Shown here in pieces: positions 17,259-24,983 of a stretch of 35,337 bases of DNA. The position numbers were made by a program, and so were the translations under genes. This DNA comes from Tautonia sociabilis (lineage in GTDB: Bacteria > Planctomycetota > Planctomycetia > Isosphaerales > Isosphaeraceae). Position 1 is the stretch's first letter. The number at the start of each line of letters is the position of its first letter. The notes under the pieces were generated by a model that saw nothing but the letters and a program-made list of their open reading frames with translations, was not told the DNA's origin and made no database searches. Location of the stretch: assembly GCF_003977685.1 (NCBI RefSeq), contig NZ_RYZH01000060.1:1-35337 (forward strand), read 5' to 3'.

Positions 17259-17867
17259 CTACCGGAACTCGCTCCGATATACCATCGACAGCACGTACAG
17301 CCCGACCAGCGCCCACCCCAGCCCGAGCAACAGCCCGAACCGCTCCCGCCAGGGCAGCGGCGCGGGCCTCCTCGACCGATGCCGGCGCCGTCGAGGGCCG
17401 ATCCAGCCTCCCGCCAAGAGGGCAAGCGTCACATAGACGGCCATCAGGGGAGTACCGTAGTAGTAGCAGACCATCGGCACCGACGGATCCACCGCCGGCG
17501 GATTCCGCCCCATCGCCTCCGACCTCCTCCCGATCACGATGGGAGGCCAGAGCAGCCAAGCCGCCGTCCCGTGAGCAAACCAGGACAGGCGGCCCGGCCC
17601 GAATCTCCTCCTCGGGCGACGACGGCGCTCCCAGAGCAGCAGCGGCACGCCCACCAGCGACGCGCCGCCCAGCACCGCCCCGGCCAGCACCAGGACCGCG
17701 CCGGACTGGTCCCCCGGCCCGATCCCCTCCGGCGGAATGGCCACCGCCAGCCCCAGGCCGACGCCCCCGATCAGCAGCATCAGCTCCGCGATCGTCGGCC
17801 GAGCCCCCCCCCTGCGATCGGGACGCACCGGGGTCGTTCGGCCCTCTCCCTGCTCGTCGCGCTCCAC
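17259..17867 (-). CDS. Polytopic membrane protein, unknown function
   Basis: 202 aa, GTG start at 17867; the start is only moderately sure because no well-spaced ribosome site is seen. About five membrane helices: TIAELMLLIGGVGLGLAVAI (25-44), VLVLAGAVLGGASLVGVPLL (59-78), WFAHGTAAWLLWPPIVI (about 96-112), LMAVYVTLALLAGGWIG (about 139-155) and LLLGLGWALVGLYVLSMVY (near the C-terminus). They are separated by Arg-rich loops such as RRRRPRRRFGPGR, which should face the cytoplasm. No catalytic motif or family recognised. Confidence 0.7.
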   Translation of the reverse strand: MERDEQGEGRTTPVRPDRRGGARPTIAELMLLIGGVGLGLAVAIPPEGIGPGDQSGAVLVLAGAVLGGASLVGVPLLLWERRRRPRRRFGPGRLSWFAHGTAAWLLWPPIVIGRRSEAMGRNPPAVDPSVPMVCYYYGTPLMAVYVTLALLAGGWIGPRRRRHRSRRPAPLPWRERFGLLLGLGWALVGLYVLSMVYRSEFR

Positions 17868-17990
17868 GGCTCGGCTCCGAGGCGGAGGGCCGGCGGGCTC
17901 CTTGCGACGAGGACGCTCCCGATCCGCCCTCCCTAACCAGCGATACGAGCGGGGCCGCCGTCCCGTCGGGCGCGATTCCGGGCGACCCGA

Positions 17991-18638
17991 TCAGAAGCCG
18001 GACGTCCGCCCCGGGGCCTCGGGGCGCTCCGGAGCCTCGGGAGCCTCCGGCACCTGGGGGAGATCCCCAGGAGCGATCCGGATGCTTCGACCTCCCGCCG
18101 CCCCCGACCCAAACCCGGGCGGGACGATCACCTCCGTGCCCTCCCCTCGGTGGTCCGGGCCGATGATCACCTGCCCGGGAACACCCGCCCCGGAGCCTTC
18201 GGAAAACTCCCGCAAGCCTTCGAGCGGCGGGATGGCGTCCAGGCGGAGGACCTCGACCCCCTCGTCGACATGCGGGCCCGTGATGGCCGAACCCTCATCA
18301 CGGGTGGAGGAGCCCTGGCGGGCGGAGAAATACGCGAACCCGAGGCCCACGGCCGCCACCATCAGCCCGATCCAAATGTACCCCAGGATCAGGCCCGTCC
18401 GGGCCATCGCATCCCCTCCCAGGCGGCCCCGGGATTTCTTGATCTCGTCCCGGGCGACGTGACCGGAGACGATCGCCGTCACGGGCCCCACCACCGGGAA
18501 GAAGAACCCGAGGATGCCGGCGGCCAGGCTGACCACCGCCAGCTTCTCCGTCGCCTCGGGCATGCCCGTCCCCTTCTCGGGGACCTCCGCGAACTCCGGG
18601 TCAATCGCCGGCTCCTCGGCCGGCCACGTGCTTCTCAT
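17991..18638 (-). CDS. DUF4190-domain membrane protein
   Basis: 215 aa from the ATG at 18638, with GGAG about 12 nt upstream. Residues about 27-104 match the DUF4190 pattern: KLAVVSLAAGILGFFFPVVGP, then AIVSGHVARDEIKKSRGRLGGDAMARTGLILGYIWIGLMVAAVG. These are two membrane helices flanking a short basic loop with GH.A. The C-terminal half is extracytoplasmic or cytoplasmic linker sequence ending in a Pro/Glu repeat (PQVPEAPEAPERPEAPG). The role of DUF4190 proteins is not known. In transcription order it lies between guaA and the polytopic membrane gene. Confidence 0.87.
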   Translation of the reverse strand: MRSTWPAEEPAIDPEFAEVPEKGTGMPEATEKLAVVSLAAGILGFFFPVVGPVTAIVSGHVARDEIKKSRGRLGGDAMARTGLILGYIWIGLMVAAVGLGFAYFSARQGSSTRDEGSAITGPHVDEGVEVLRLDAIPPLEGLREFSEGSGAGVPGQVIIGPDHRGEGTEVIVPPGFGSGAAGGRSIRIAPGDLPQVPEAPEAPERPEAPGRTSGF

Positions 18639-18743
18639 CGCGAGGACTCCGAGGGGATGGAGAGGACGATGCCCGGGGATCGATGCCGGATTCGACCGTT
18701 CTTCGTCCCCCGTCGCCGAGTCTTGAGCACCTCGTCCCGGATT

Positions 18744-18762
18744 CCCGGGGCCGGTCCCCGGG
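18744..18762. terminator. Short GC stem-loop downstream of guaA
   Basis: CCCGGGG (18744-18750) and CCCCGGG (18756-18762) pair around CCGGT. It sits in the 233-bp gap after the guaA stop on the minus strand, where a terminator would be expected. The arms are short and pure G/C, so chance is possible. Confidence 0.4.
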
Positions 18763-18871
18763 CCTTGCCGCCGAACTCCCTGAATCCGTCCTCCGCTCCC
18801 GGACGTTCTCCCCCGTCCTCCTTCCCGATCCGCCCTGGGTCCGCTCGATGCCGCCATCCGGAGCCGATCGC

Positions 18872-20434
18872 TCACTCCCACTCGATCGTCCCCGGCGGCT
18901 TGCTCGTGATGTCGTAGGCGACTCGGTTGACCCCCTTCACCTCGTTGATGATCCGGCTGGAGGCCCTCGCCAGCAGCTCGGCCGGCAGCCTTGTCCAGTC
19001 GGCGGTCATGAAGTCGTCCGTGTCGACGCATCGCAGGGCGACCACGCTCTCATAAGTCCGCCCGTCTCCCATCACCCCCACCGACCGCACCGGCAACAGC
19101 ACGGCGAACGCCTGCCCGGTCGCCCGCTCCAGGCCGGCAGCGCGCAGTTCCTCCAGGAAGATCGCGTCGGCCCTCCGGAGCACCTCCAGCCGCTCCCTCG
19201 TCACCGCCCCCAGGCAGCGGACCGCCAGCCCCGGGCCGGGGAACGGGTGGCGCCAGACCTGCCCCTCGGGCAGCCCCAGCTCGATTCCCAGCCGGCGCAC
19301 CTCGTCCTTGAACAGATCGCGGAGCGGCTCGATCAGCTCAAAGCCCAGCTCCGCCGGCAGCCCTCCCACGTTGTGGTGGTGCTTGATCGTCGCCGCGGGA
19401 GCGTCCGGGGAGCCCCCGCTCTCGATCACGTCCGGGTACAGCGTCCCCTGCGCCAGGAACCGCGCCCCGGGGATCGACTTCGCCTCGTCCCGGAAGACAT
19501 CGATGAACGTGTGCCCGATGATCACCCGCTTTCGCTGCGGGTCCGTCTCCCCCTCCAGCGCCGTCAGGAAGCGCTCCGAGGCGTCGATCACCCGGAGTTC
19601 CGCCTCCGAGTGCCGGCCGAACATGTCGACCACCGCCGCCCGCTCCCCCGACCGGAGCAGCCCGTTATCCACGAAGATGCAAACGACCCGGTCCCCCAGC
19701 GCCTTCGCCAGCAGGGCGGCCGTCACCGACGAGTCGACGCCCCCCGAGACCCCGCAGACCACCCGTTCGTCCGGCCCCACCCGCTCCCGGATCGCCCGGA
19801 CCGCCTGGTCCAGGTAGGCCTCCATCGTCCAGGTTCCTGGGCTGCCGGCCACCTTGTCCAGGAAGTTCCCCAGGATGTGCGTCCCCAGTGCCGTGTGGCT
19901 CACTTCCGGGTGGAATTGCAGCCCGAAGACCGGCCGAGACCGGTGCCGGACCGCCGCCAGCGGGCAGGTCGCCGTGGACGCCAGGCCGATGAACTCTTCC
20001 CCCAGCTCGTGCACCTGGTCGCCGTGGCTCATCCAGACGGTCGTCCCTGTTGGGACGTCGGACAGCAGCGGAGAGGAGCCGTCCACCTCCCGCAGAGCCG
20101 CCGGCCCGTACTCTCGGGAAGGCACCGCGTCGACCTTCGCCCCCATCGCCTGGCAGGCCAGTTGCATGCCGTAGCAGATGCCCAGAATGGGGAGGTCCAG
20201 CTCGAAGATCCCGGGGTCGCACTTCGGTGCCCCCTCCTCGTACACGCTGGACGGACCCCCAGAGAGGATCAATGCGATCGGGTCGAGTTCCTTGACCCGA
20301 TCGGCCGAGATGTCGTGCCGGACGATCATCGCGAACGCCCTCCGCTCTCTCACCCTCCGGGCGATGAGCTGGACGTACTGCGAGCCGAAATCGAGCACGA
20401 GAACCGGACGCCGGGCGAGATCGGCGGGCTGCAT
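18872..20434 (-). CDS. guaA: GMP synthase (glutamine-hydrolysing)
   Basis: 520 aa. It converts XMP, glutamine and ATP to GMP in the cytoplasm. I start at the ATG at 20434 (MQPADLARRPVLVLDFGSQYVQLIARRVRE), where family similarity begins; in-frame upstream sequence back to 20692 is not conserved-looking. The class I glutamine amidotransferase domain has LGICYGMQ with nucleophile C87, and H175/E177 in QFHPEVSH. The ATP pyrophosphatase domain has the P-loop SGGVDSS at 230-236, then IFVDNGLLR. The dimerisation domain has KSIPGARFLAQGTLYPDVIESG, KHHHNVGGLP, WRHPFPGPGLAVR and the C-terminal DITSKPPGTIEWE. Complete and of usual length. Confidence 0.98.
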   Translation of the reverse strand: MQPADLARRPVLVLDFGSQYVQLIARRVRERRAFAMIVRHDISADRVKELDPIALILSGGPSSVYEEGAPKCDPGIFELDLPILGICYGMQLACQAMGAKVDAVPSREYGPAALREVDGSSPLLSDVPTGTTVWMSHGDQVHELGEEFIGLASTATCPLAAVRHRSRPVFGLQFHPEVSHTALGTHILGNFLDKVAGSPGTWTMEAYLDQAVRAIRERVGPDERVVCGVSGGVDSSVTAALLAKALGDRVVCIFVDNGLLRSGERAAVVDMFGRHSEAELRVIDASERFLTALEGETDPQRKRVIIGHTFIDVFRDEAKSIPGARFLAQGTLYPDVIESGGSPDAPAATIKHHHNVGGLPAELGFELIEPLRDLFKDEVRRLGIELGLPEGQVWRHPFPGPGLAVRCLGAVTRERLEVLRRADAIFLEELRAAGLERATGQAFAVLLPVRSVGVMGDGRTYESVVALRCVDTDDFMTADWTRLPAELLARASSRIINEVKGVNRVAYDITSKPPGTIEWE

Positions 20435-20767
20435 CGGTCGGTCGATCCTCTCGACGATCGGGGGGGTCTGCCGAGCAAACCGCCATCCTACCTCCCCGCC
20501 CCCTTCGTTGAGAATCGCAATCGCCAATGCTCGGTGGAACGTTCCCCGAGTTCCCGGCCAATCCCTCCGCTGGAGTGACCCCGCTCCCGGAGTGATCTCC
20601 GGGTTCTCGGATCTCGAGTGGCCCGCTGAAGACGCGAATCCGGGAGCGAATGGGGTCGTGGCGACCCCGGCGAGGAGGGCCTCCCCCACCAAAACGACTC
20701 GCCTCGAGCCTCCCGGCCGCTCCTGCCCCCGCCGCCGAGACGATCCCTCCGAGGGCCTCCTCGGATC
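20435..20767. other. Intergenic gap upstream of guaA
   Basis: 333 bp between two minus-strand genes. It should hold the guaA promoter. A somewhat AT-richer patch lies at 20505-20545, but I could not pick a well-spaced -35/-10 pair. No purine-riboswitch-like fold was recognised by eye. Confidence 0.4.
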
Positions 20768-21421
20768 CTACTCCTCGCTTCCGAGTCCTTCCCTCGGCCC
20801 CTGGACGATTCCGCTCCCCCCTCTCGGCCGTCGCTTCCTCAGGGCCAGAGGGGCCCCGAGCACCTCATTCAGCAGGATCGCCTCGCGCAGCCGCTCCGGA
20901 TCGAAGCCCGATCGGACCAGCCGATCCAGTCCCGCCGACTCGGGAGTGGCCCTGACGGAGACGGTGGCTCCCGAGGAGGACCTCGATGCGACGCTCGACA
21001 CCGGCGCCGGTGTCGGGGGGCTGCCGGAACCGGGAGCGATGCGATCGTCGTCGTAGATCGCGTAGATTTCGTCCACCGAGGCCGGCCTGGGGAGGGGGGC
21101 TCGGGAGGGCTCGGGGGGCCTGGCTGGAGCGGACGGTTGCGAGGAAACGCGGCCCCTCCCCGGGGAACGGCCGGGACCCCGGGAGGACGGCGGCCGAGAC
21201 GACTGCCCCCTCGACCCGTTCCCTCCCGGAGTCCTTGAGGTCGGCTGAGGCGCCCGGGACGGCCCCGGCGGGATCGGCCTCGGCCCGAGCCGTTCCCTCC
21301 CCGGCGCCGGCGCTGCCTCCGACCGGCCGAAGACCTGGTTGAGGACCCAGATCACCAGGAAGATCGCCGGGATGAGGAACTGGATCGAGAACTCGGCCCA
21401 GAGCGGCTGGGGCATCGGCAT
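20768..21421 (-). CDS. Small membrane-anchored protein with disordered Pro/Arg/Ser linker
   Basis: 217 aa from the ATG at 21421, which has GAGGAG 9-13 nt upstream; a second in-frame ATG at 21415 is possible. One membrane helix at residues about 11-32 (FSIQFLIPAIFLVIWVLNQVFG) is followed by about 80 residues rich in P, R, S and G. A conserved-looking C-terminal piece follows: ASVDEIYAIYDDDR and ATPESAGLDRLVRSGFDPERLREAILLNEVLGAPLALRKRR. The last segment may be a short helical interaction motif. Family not recognised. Confidence 0.78.
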   Translation of the reverse strand: MPMPQPLWAEFSIQFLIPAIFLVIWVLNQVFGRSEAAPAPGRERLGPRPIPPGPSRAPQPTSRTPGGNGSRGQSSRPPSSRGPGRSPGRGRVSSQPSAPARPPEPSRAPLPRPASVDEIYAIYDDDRIAPGSGSPPTPAPVSSVASRSSSGATVSVRATPESAGLDRLVRSGFDPERLREAILLNEVLGAPLALRKRRPRGGSGIVQGPREGLGSEE

Positions 21422-22415
21422 CGGGCGCTGCTCCTCGTCCGGTGGTCGTCGGCGTCTTGACTCGGGCCGTCCTTCCATTCTAGGCAGGCAGGCTTACCGG
21501 CGAAACCGGCCCCCACCGCCCGAGAGGGTCTTCGGACCCGGCCCCAGAGGCCTCGATCGGCCTGCCCGGCGAGGGAGTGTCGCCTTCCGGTCACCTCGAC
21601 GCGGATGGCTCAAATCGAAACGGAAGCACGCGATCCTCGGGCGCGAGAACTCGGAGAGCAAGGAGTACAGGGAGTACGGACTGAGGCCACGGCGAGCGTC
21701 CCCGGCGCCTGACCAGGACGGCCAACGCCGTCCTCCAGCGCAAGGCCCAGCACGGCGACACTCCCGCCCGGCGGTGCTCCGGATCGATCCGATCTCCAGA
21801 GCCGGCAAGGTCTTGATGCGGACGATCCGGAGGCCCGAAGGGGCTCGTGGCCCGGTCGATCGCGGTTTCGGCAGCTCCCGATTCCCGTTCCGAGGAGGTT
21901 GCCGACCGGGGATCGAGCTCACCCTTGGCGGCCGGAGCCGGACGCGTCCCAGTTCCTCGGCGGTCCAAAGATTCTGTGAGCAACGTCCGCTCCGGCCCGA
22001 TGATACAGAACGGAGTGACGCGATCGGAGGCGTCAGGTCGGGCTGATGCGGTTGGGGCGTGTCGCCCCCTCATCCTCACGAGCCTGACGAGCCGAGGGGC
22101 GACTCGACCCCAGCCTTCGAGGCCCCGCCTCGAGCGAGACTCCCACGGATCGCGGCGTCTCTGGGCTTCGGTTCGAGGCTCCTGGCGGATCGCCCGCCCG
22201 CTCGTTCGCTGCCCGATTCGGGAGCATCGACGAGCCGATGGGCAACCGCCCGTCGAGAGACGACACCCCTCCGAGGATCGCCCCGCCCCCCGGATTCGTG
22301 GCCGGGAGGCGGGCGAGGACCGAGTCGGCAAGAGGCGTCGATTCCCCCGGCCGGGCCGACGACCGAGGCCCCCCGGCCGTCGCGCCCTCGACTCCTGGTC
22401 GGACTCCTCGCGATC
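21422..22415. other. Long intergenic region (about 1 kb) without a convincing gene
   Basis: Separates a minus-strand and a plus-strand gene. All open frames here are Arg/Pro/Ser/Gly-rich with no domain, and none has a ribosome site. A slightly AT-richer stretch lies at 21605-21690 with a local duplication (GGAGTACAGGGAGTACGG), and another near 21965-22020 around GATGATACAG that might be part of a promoter. Nothing further can be supported. Confidence 0.45.
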
Positions 22416-23522
22416 ATGGCCCAACTGGAATCCTCCCCCGCCGCTCCCCTCCCGTCCGGGAGCCCCGTGCCGGCCCCGGTCCTGATCGGACTAGCCCTAC
22501 TCGACCCGGACCCCGGTCGGTTCCGCCTGCTCGCCGCCGGGCTCCTCGACAACGTCCCCGCCAACGACCCGATCGGGAGACTGCTGGTCGAGCTCGTCCT
22601 GGCCGCCGCCGATCGCTACCGAAGGGCCGCGCAGGCCGAGCCCCTTGACCAGCTCCCCGACTCCTCCTGGTGCCGAGTCCACGCCTTGGCCGAGCGCAAC
22701 CTCCGCGCCGCGCTCAAGGACTTGCATCGCCACCTCGAACGCCTCCCTTCCCCACCTCCGGCTCCTTCCCCGGACCGTTCCCGGCCCTCCGCACCATCCT
22801 CGCCCCCTTCCCCCGCTCCTTGTTCTGCTCCCTCTTCCTCTTCTGCTCACTCTGTCAGTCCATCTCCCTCCCCCTCTCCTGCTGACTTCCCCTCCTCTGC
22901 TCACTCTGTCAGTCCATCTTCTGCTCACTCTGTCAGTCCGTCTCCCTCCCCCTCTTCCACTCCCTCCCCCTCTTTTGCTCACTCTGTCAGTCCGTCTCCC
23001 TCCCCCTCTTCCACTCCCTCTTCCTCTTTTGCTCACTCTGTCAGTCCATCTCTCTCCCCCTCTCCTGCTGACTTCCCCTCTTCTGCTCACTCTGTCAGTC
23101 CGTCTCCCTCCCCCTCTCCTGCTGACTCCCCCTCCTCTGCTCTCACCCTCTCCTCTGCTCTCACTCTCTCCTCCTTCGAGGAGGCTCCCCCGGCCGACCC
23201 TCCTCCGCCGGCCGGGTCGACCCCCGAGGAGATTGCCGAGGCCTCGTCCGACTGGCGTCGACACATCGCGCTGGTCCGCAGCGTCAGCGAGGAATGGCCG
23301 ATCCTGGTCCGGCTCCTCCTGGAGGCCGAAGAGATCGTCGCCTGGCGGCTCGACGGCCGGTCGGAGGAGGAACTCATGCGCTGGCATCCCGGCCTGACTC
23401 GAGCCGAGATTGCCGCCTGCCTCGCCTGCGACGCCGAGGGGCTTTGCGGTCCCTTCGACCCGGCCGATGGCCCTTATCCCCCGGGGCTTCCCGTTCTGGA
23501 CCTCCTGCCCGACGACCCCTGA
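22416..23522 (+). CDS. Two-domain protein with Ser/Pro tandem-repeat linker and DUF433-like C-terminus
   Basis: 368 aa from the ATG at 22416; the frame is open further upstream but there the sequence is filler-like. The N-terminal domain (about 1-110) is helical: VLIGLALLDPDPGRFRLLAAGLLD, then RLLVELVLAAADRYRRAA and AERNLRAALKDLHRHLERL. Residues about 110-250 are almost only S, P, A and T with six copies of AHSVSP. The C-terminal part (about 265-368) holds WRRHIALVRSVSEEWPILVRLLLE and then EEIVAWRLDGRSEEELMRWHPGLTRAEIAACLACDAEG. This last stretch resembles DUF433, found in antitoxin-like small proteins. No toxin gene is adjacent. Function unknown. Confidence 0.75.
   Translation: MAQLESSPAAPLPSGSPVPAPVLIGLALLDPDPGRFRLLAAGLLDNVPANDPIGRLLVELVLAAADRYRRAAQAEPLDQLPDSSWCRVHALAERNLRAALKDLHRHLERLPSPPPAPSPDRSRPSAPSSPPSPAPCSAPSSSSAHSVSPSPSPSPADFPSSAHSVSPSSAHSVSPSPSPSSTPSPSFAHSVSPSPSPSSTPSSSFAHSVSPSLSPSPADFPSSAHSVSPSPSPSPADSPSSALTLSSALTLSSFEEAPPADPPPPAGSTPEEIAEASSDWRRHIALVRSVSEEWPILVRLLLEAEEIVAWRLDGRSEEELMRWHPGLTRAEIAACLACDAEGLCGPFDPADGPYPPGLPVLDLLPDDP
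22845..23101 (+). repeat. 54-bp in-frame tandem repeat (six cores GCTCACTCTGTCAGTCC)
   Basis: The 17-bp core GCTCACTCTGTCAGTCC begins at 22845, 22899, 22923, 22977, 23031 and 23085. Spacing is 54, 24, 54, 54 and 54 bp, all multiples of three, and each core encodes AHSVSP. The material between cores is C/T-only runs. The whole tract 22745-23170 is strongly pyrimidine-rich on the plus strand. Confidence 0.95.
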
Positions 23523-23536
23523 GGTCGGCTGGCGCT

Positions 23537-23575
23537 GGGAGCGAGCGAGAGAGCGGAGAGAGCGAGAGAGCTCCC
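23537..23575. repeat. Purine-rich GAGCGAGAGA tract bounded by GGGAGC/GCTCCC
   Basis: Starts 14 bp after the preceding stop codon. GGGAGC (23537-23542) and GCTCCC (23570-23575) can pair, enclosing a run of GAGCGAGCGAGAGAGCGGAG-type simple sequence. It may be a terminator. It is also complementary in composition to the pyrimidine tract in the upstream gene. Confidence 0.45.
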
Positions 23576-23579
23576 GGAT

Positions 23580-23608
23580 TTGACGACGGCCGCATCGGCC
23601 GTTACAGT
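23580..23608 (+). promoter_or_regulatory. Sigma70-type promoter of rpsB with palindromic spacer
   Basis: TTGACG (23580-23585), spacer of exactly 17 bp, TACAGT (23603-23608). The spacer ACGGCCGCATCGGCCGT is itself a perfect inverted repeat (7-bp arms around CAT). The start would be near 23615, giving a leader of about 125 nt before rpsB. The palindrome between the two promoter elements is the place where a repressor or a MerR-type activator would bind. Confidence 0.6.
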
Positions 23609-23740
23609 GGACGACTCGACCGAGCCGGCAGCCCGATCGTGTCGAGCTCAACCCAACCATCCCGAGCAAGGCCGCCCCGAGGGCACGTCGCTCTCGGACC
23701 ATCGGCCGGATCCGGACCCAATGCCCTGAGGGGATCGCCT

Positions 23741-24742
23741 GTGGCCATCGCGGTGAAGGACCTGATCGAAGCCGGCGTGCACTACGGCCACCGAGCCAGC
23801 CGCTGGAACCCGAAGATGAAGCCGTACATTTACGGCAAGCGAAACCTGATCCACATCATCGACTTGAAGGAGACCGTCCGCGGCCTCCTGCGGGCGATCA
23901 AGTACTTCAACCGAGTGGCCGCCGGCGGCGGTCTGATCCTCTTCGTCGGCACCAAGCGGCAGGCCGTCGACCTTGTCGTCGAGCACGCCACCAAGTGCGG
24001 GATGCCTTATGTCACCGAGCGCTGGCTCGGCGGCACCCTGACCAACTTCCAGACCATCCGCAGCCGGCTCGACCGCCTCGAGGAACTGGAGCAGATTCTC
24101 GAGAGCGAGATGGCGCTGACCTACTCGAAAAAGGCGCTGAGCACCCTCAATCGCGAGCGCAAGAAGATCGCGAGGAATCTCGAGGGGATCCGGCACATGA
24201 CCCGGCGCCCCGAGGCCATGTTCGTGATCGACCCGCACCGCGAGAAGATCGCGGTGAGCGAGGCGAGGAAGCTCGGCGTCAAGGTCGTCGCCCTGATGGA
24301 CACCGACTGCGACCCCGACGTCGTCGACCTGCCGATTCCCGGCAACGACGACAGCATGAGGGCGATCGAGCTGATTCTCGACCGCTTGACCCAGGCGATC
24401 ATCGACGGCAAGGCCGCCGCTCCTCCCGAGGCCGCTCGCGCCGAGCCCGTTCCCAACGGGCCCGGCGGCCCCCGAGGGCGAGCAGACCGTCGTGGCCCTG
24501 CCGGCCCGGGAGGCCTCGCGGGCCGGGGAGGCACCCCCGCCGCATCGGCCGAGGAGGGCGGCCAGTCTCCTCCGGTCGCCTCGGCCGATGCCGGGGACTC
24601 CGCCTCCGCCCCTGCTCCGGCCCTCGAGCCGGTCTCCGAGGGAGGCGCCGAGCCGTCCTCGACCTCCCCGCCGAGCGACGGCCCCGCGCCCTCCCCGGCC
24701 GAGCCGACCGGCGAGGAGCCGAAGCCTCCCGCCGAGGGCTGA
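23741..24742 (+). CDS. rpsB: 30S ribosomal protein S2 with long C-terminal extension
   Basis: 333 aa, GTG start at 23741 with GAGGGG 7 nt upstream. The core (about 1-225) has the S2 hallmarks VKDLIEAGVHYGHRASRWNPKMKPYIYGKRN, IHIIDLKET, GTKRQAVDLV, RWLGGTLTNFQTIRSRL and VVALMDTDCDPDVVDLPIPGND. It binds the 30S head-body junction together with S1 and S8 neighbours and is needed for initiation. Residues about 226-333 are an added tail of A, P, G, S and E without hydrophobic core, so disordered; the E. coli protein stops near residue 241. First gene of the rpsB-tsf-pyrH-frr cluster. Confidence 0.97.
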   Translation: MAIAVKDLIEAGVHYGHRASRWNPKMKPYIYGKRNLIHIIDLKETVRGLLRAIKYFNRVAAGGGLILFVGTKRQAVDLVVEHATKCGMPYVTERWLGGTLTNFQTIRSRLDRLEELEQILESEMALTYSKKALSTLNRERKKIARNLEGIRHMTRRPEAMFVIDPHREKIAVSEARKLGVKVVALMDTDCDPDVVDLPIPGNDDSMRAIELILDRLTQAIIDGKAAAPPEAARAEPVPNGPGGPRGRADRRGPAGPGGLAGRGGTPAASAEEGGQSPPVASADAGDSASAPAPALEPVSEGGAEPSSTSPPSDGPAPSPAEPTGEEPKPPAEG

Positions 24743-24983
24743 TCCGTCCCGGGCCGGATCGAGCCGGCTCGGATCGCCCCCAACCCGAACGAGTCCTTCC
24801 CGAATCCGGACACGGCCGCCGGTCGAGCTCCCCGCTCCCGGCGGCCGTCCCGCCGAACGAACGTGGGACTCCGCGCCAATTCCCAAGGCCCCTCCCGAGG
24901 AGGCCTCCGCCGGCCTCCCCCCGCCGGCCCCCTTCCTTCTGATCCCGACCCGTACTCGATCGATTGCCAGGGAGATCCTCACG

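Noticed and set aside
18683..20578. 631-codon plus-strand frame over guaA
   Set aside because: Antisense shadow of guaA, rich in Arg/His/Pro/Gln and without any family signal.
20435..20767. Purine riboswitch upstream of guaA
   Set aside because: No three-way junction or conserved core could be recognised by eye.
22840..23120. CRISPR-like regular repeat
   Set aside because: The units are tandem, in frame and C/T-rich, with spacers that are themselves repeated. There are no unique spacers and no cas genes.
22301..23522. Toxin-antitoxin module based on the DUF433-like end
   Set aside because: No small toxin gene lies on either side: 1 kb of empty DNA precedes it and the rpsB promoter follows.
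23294..23740. N-terminal extension of S2
   Set aside because: The frame is open upstream of the GTG, but that sequence overlaps the previous gene and the promoter; S2 similarity starts at the GTG.
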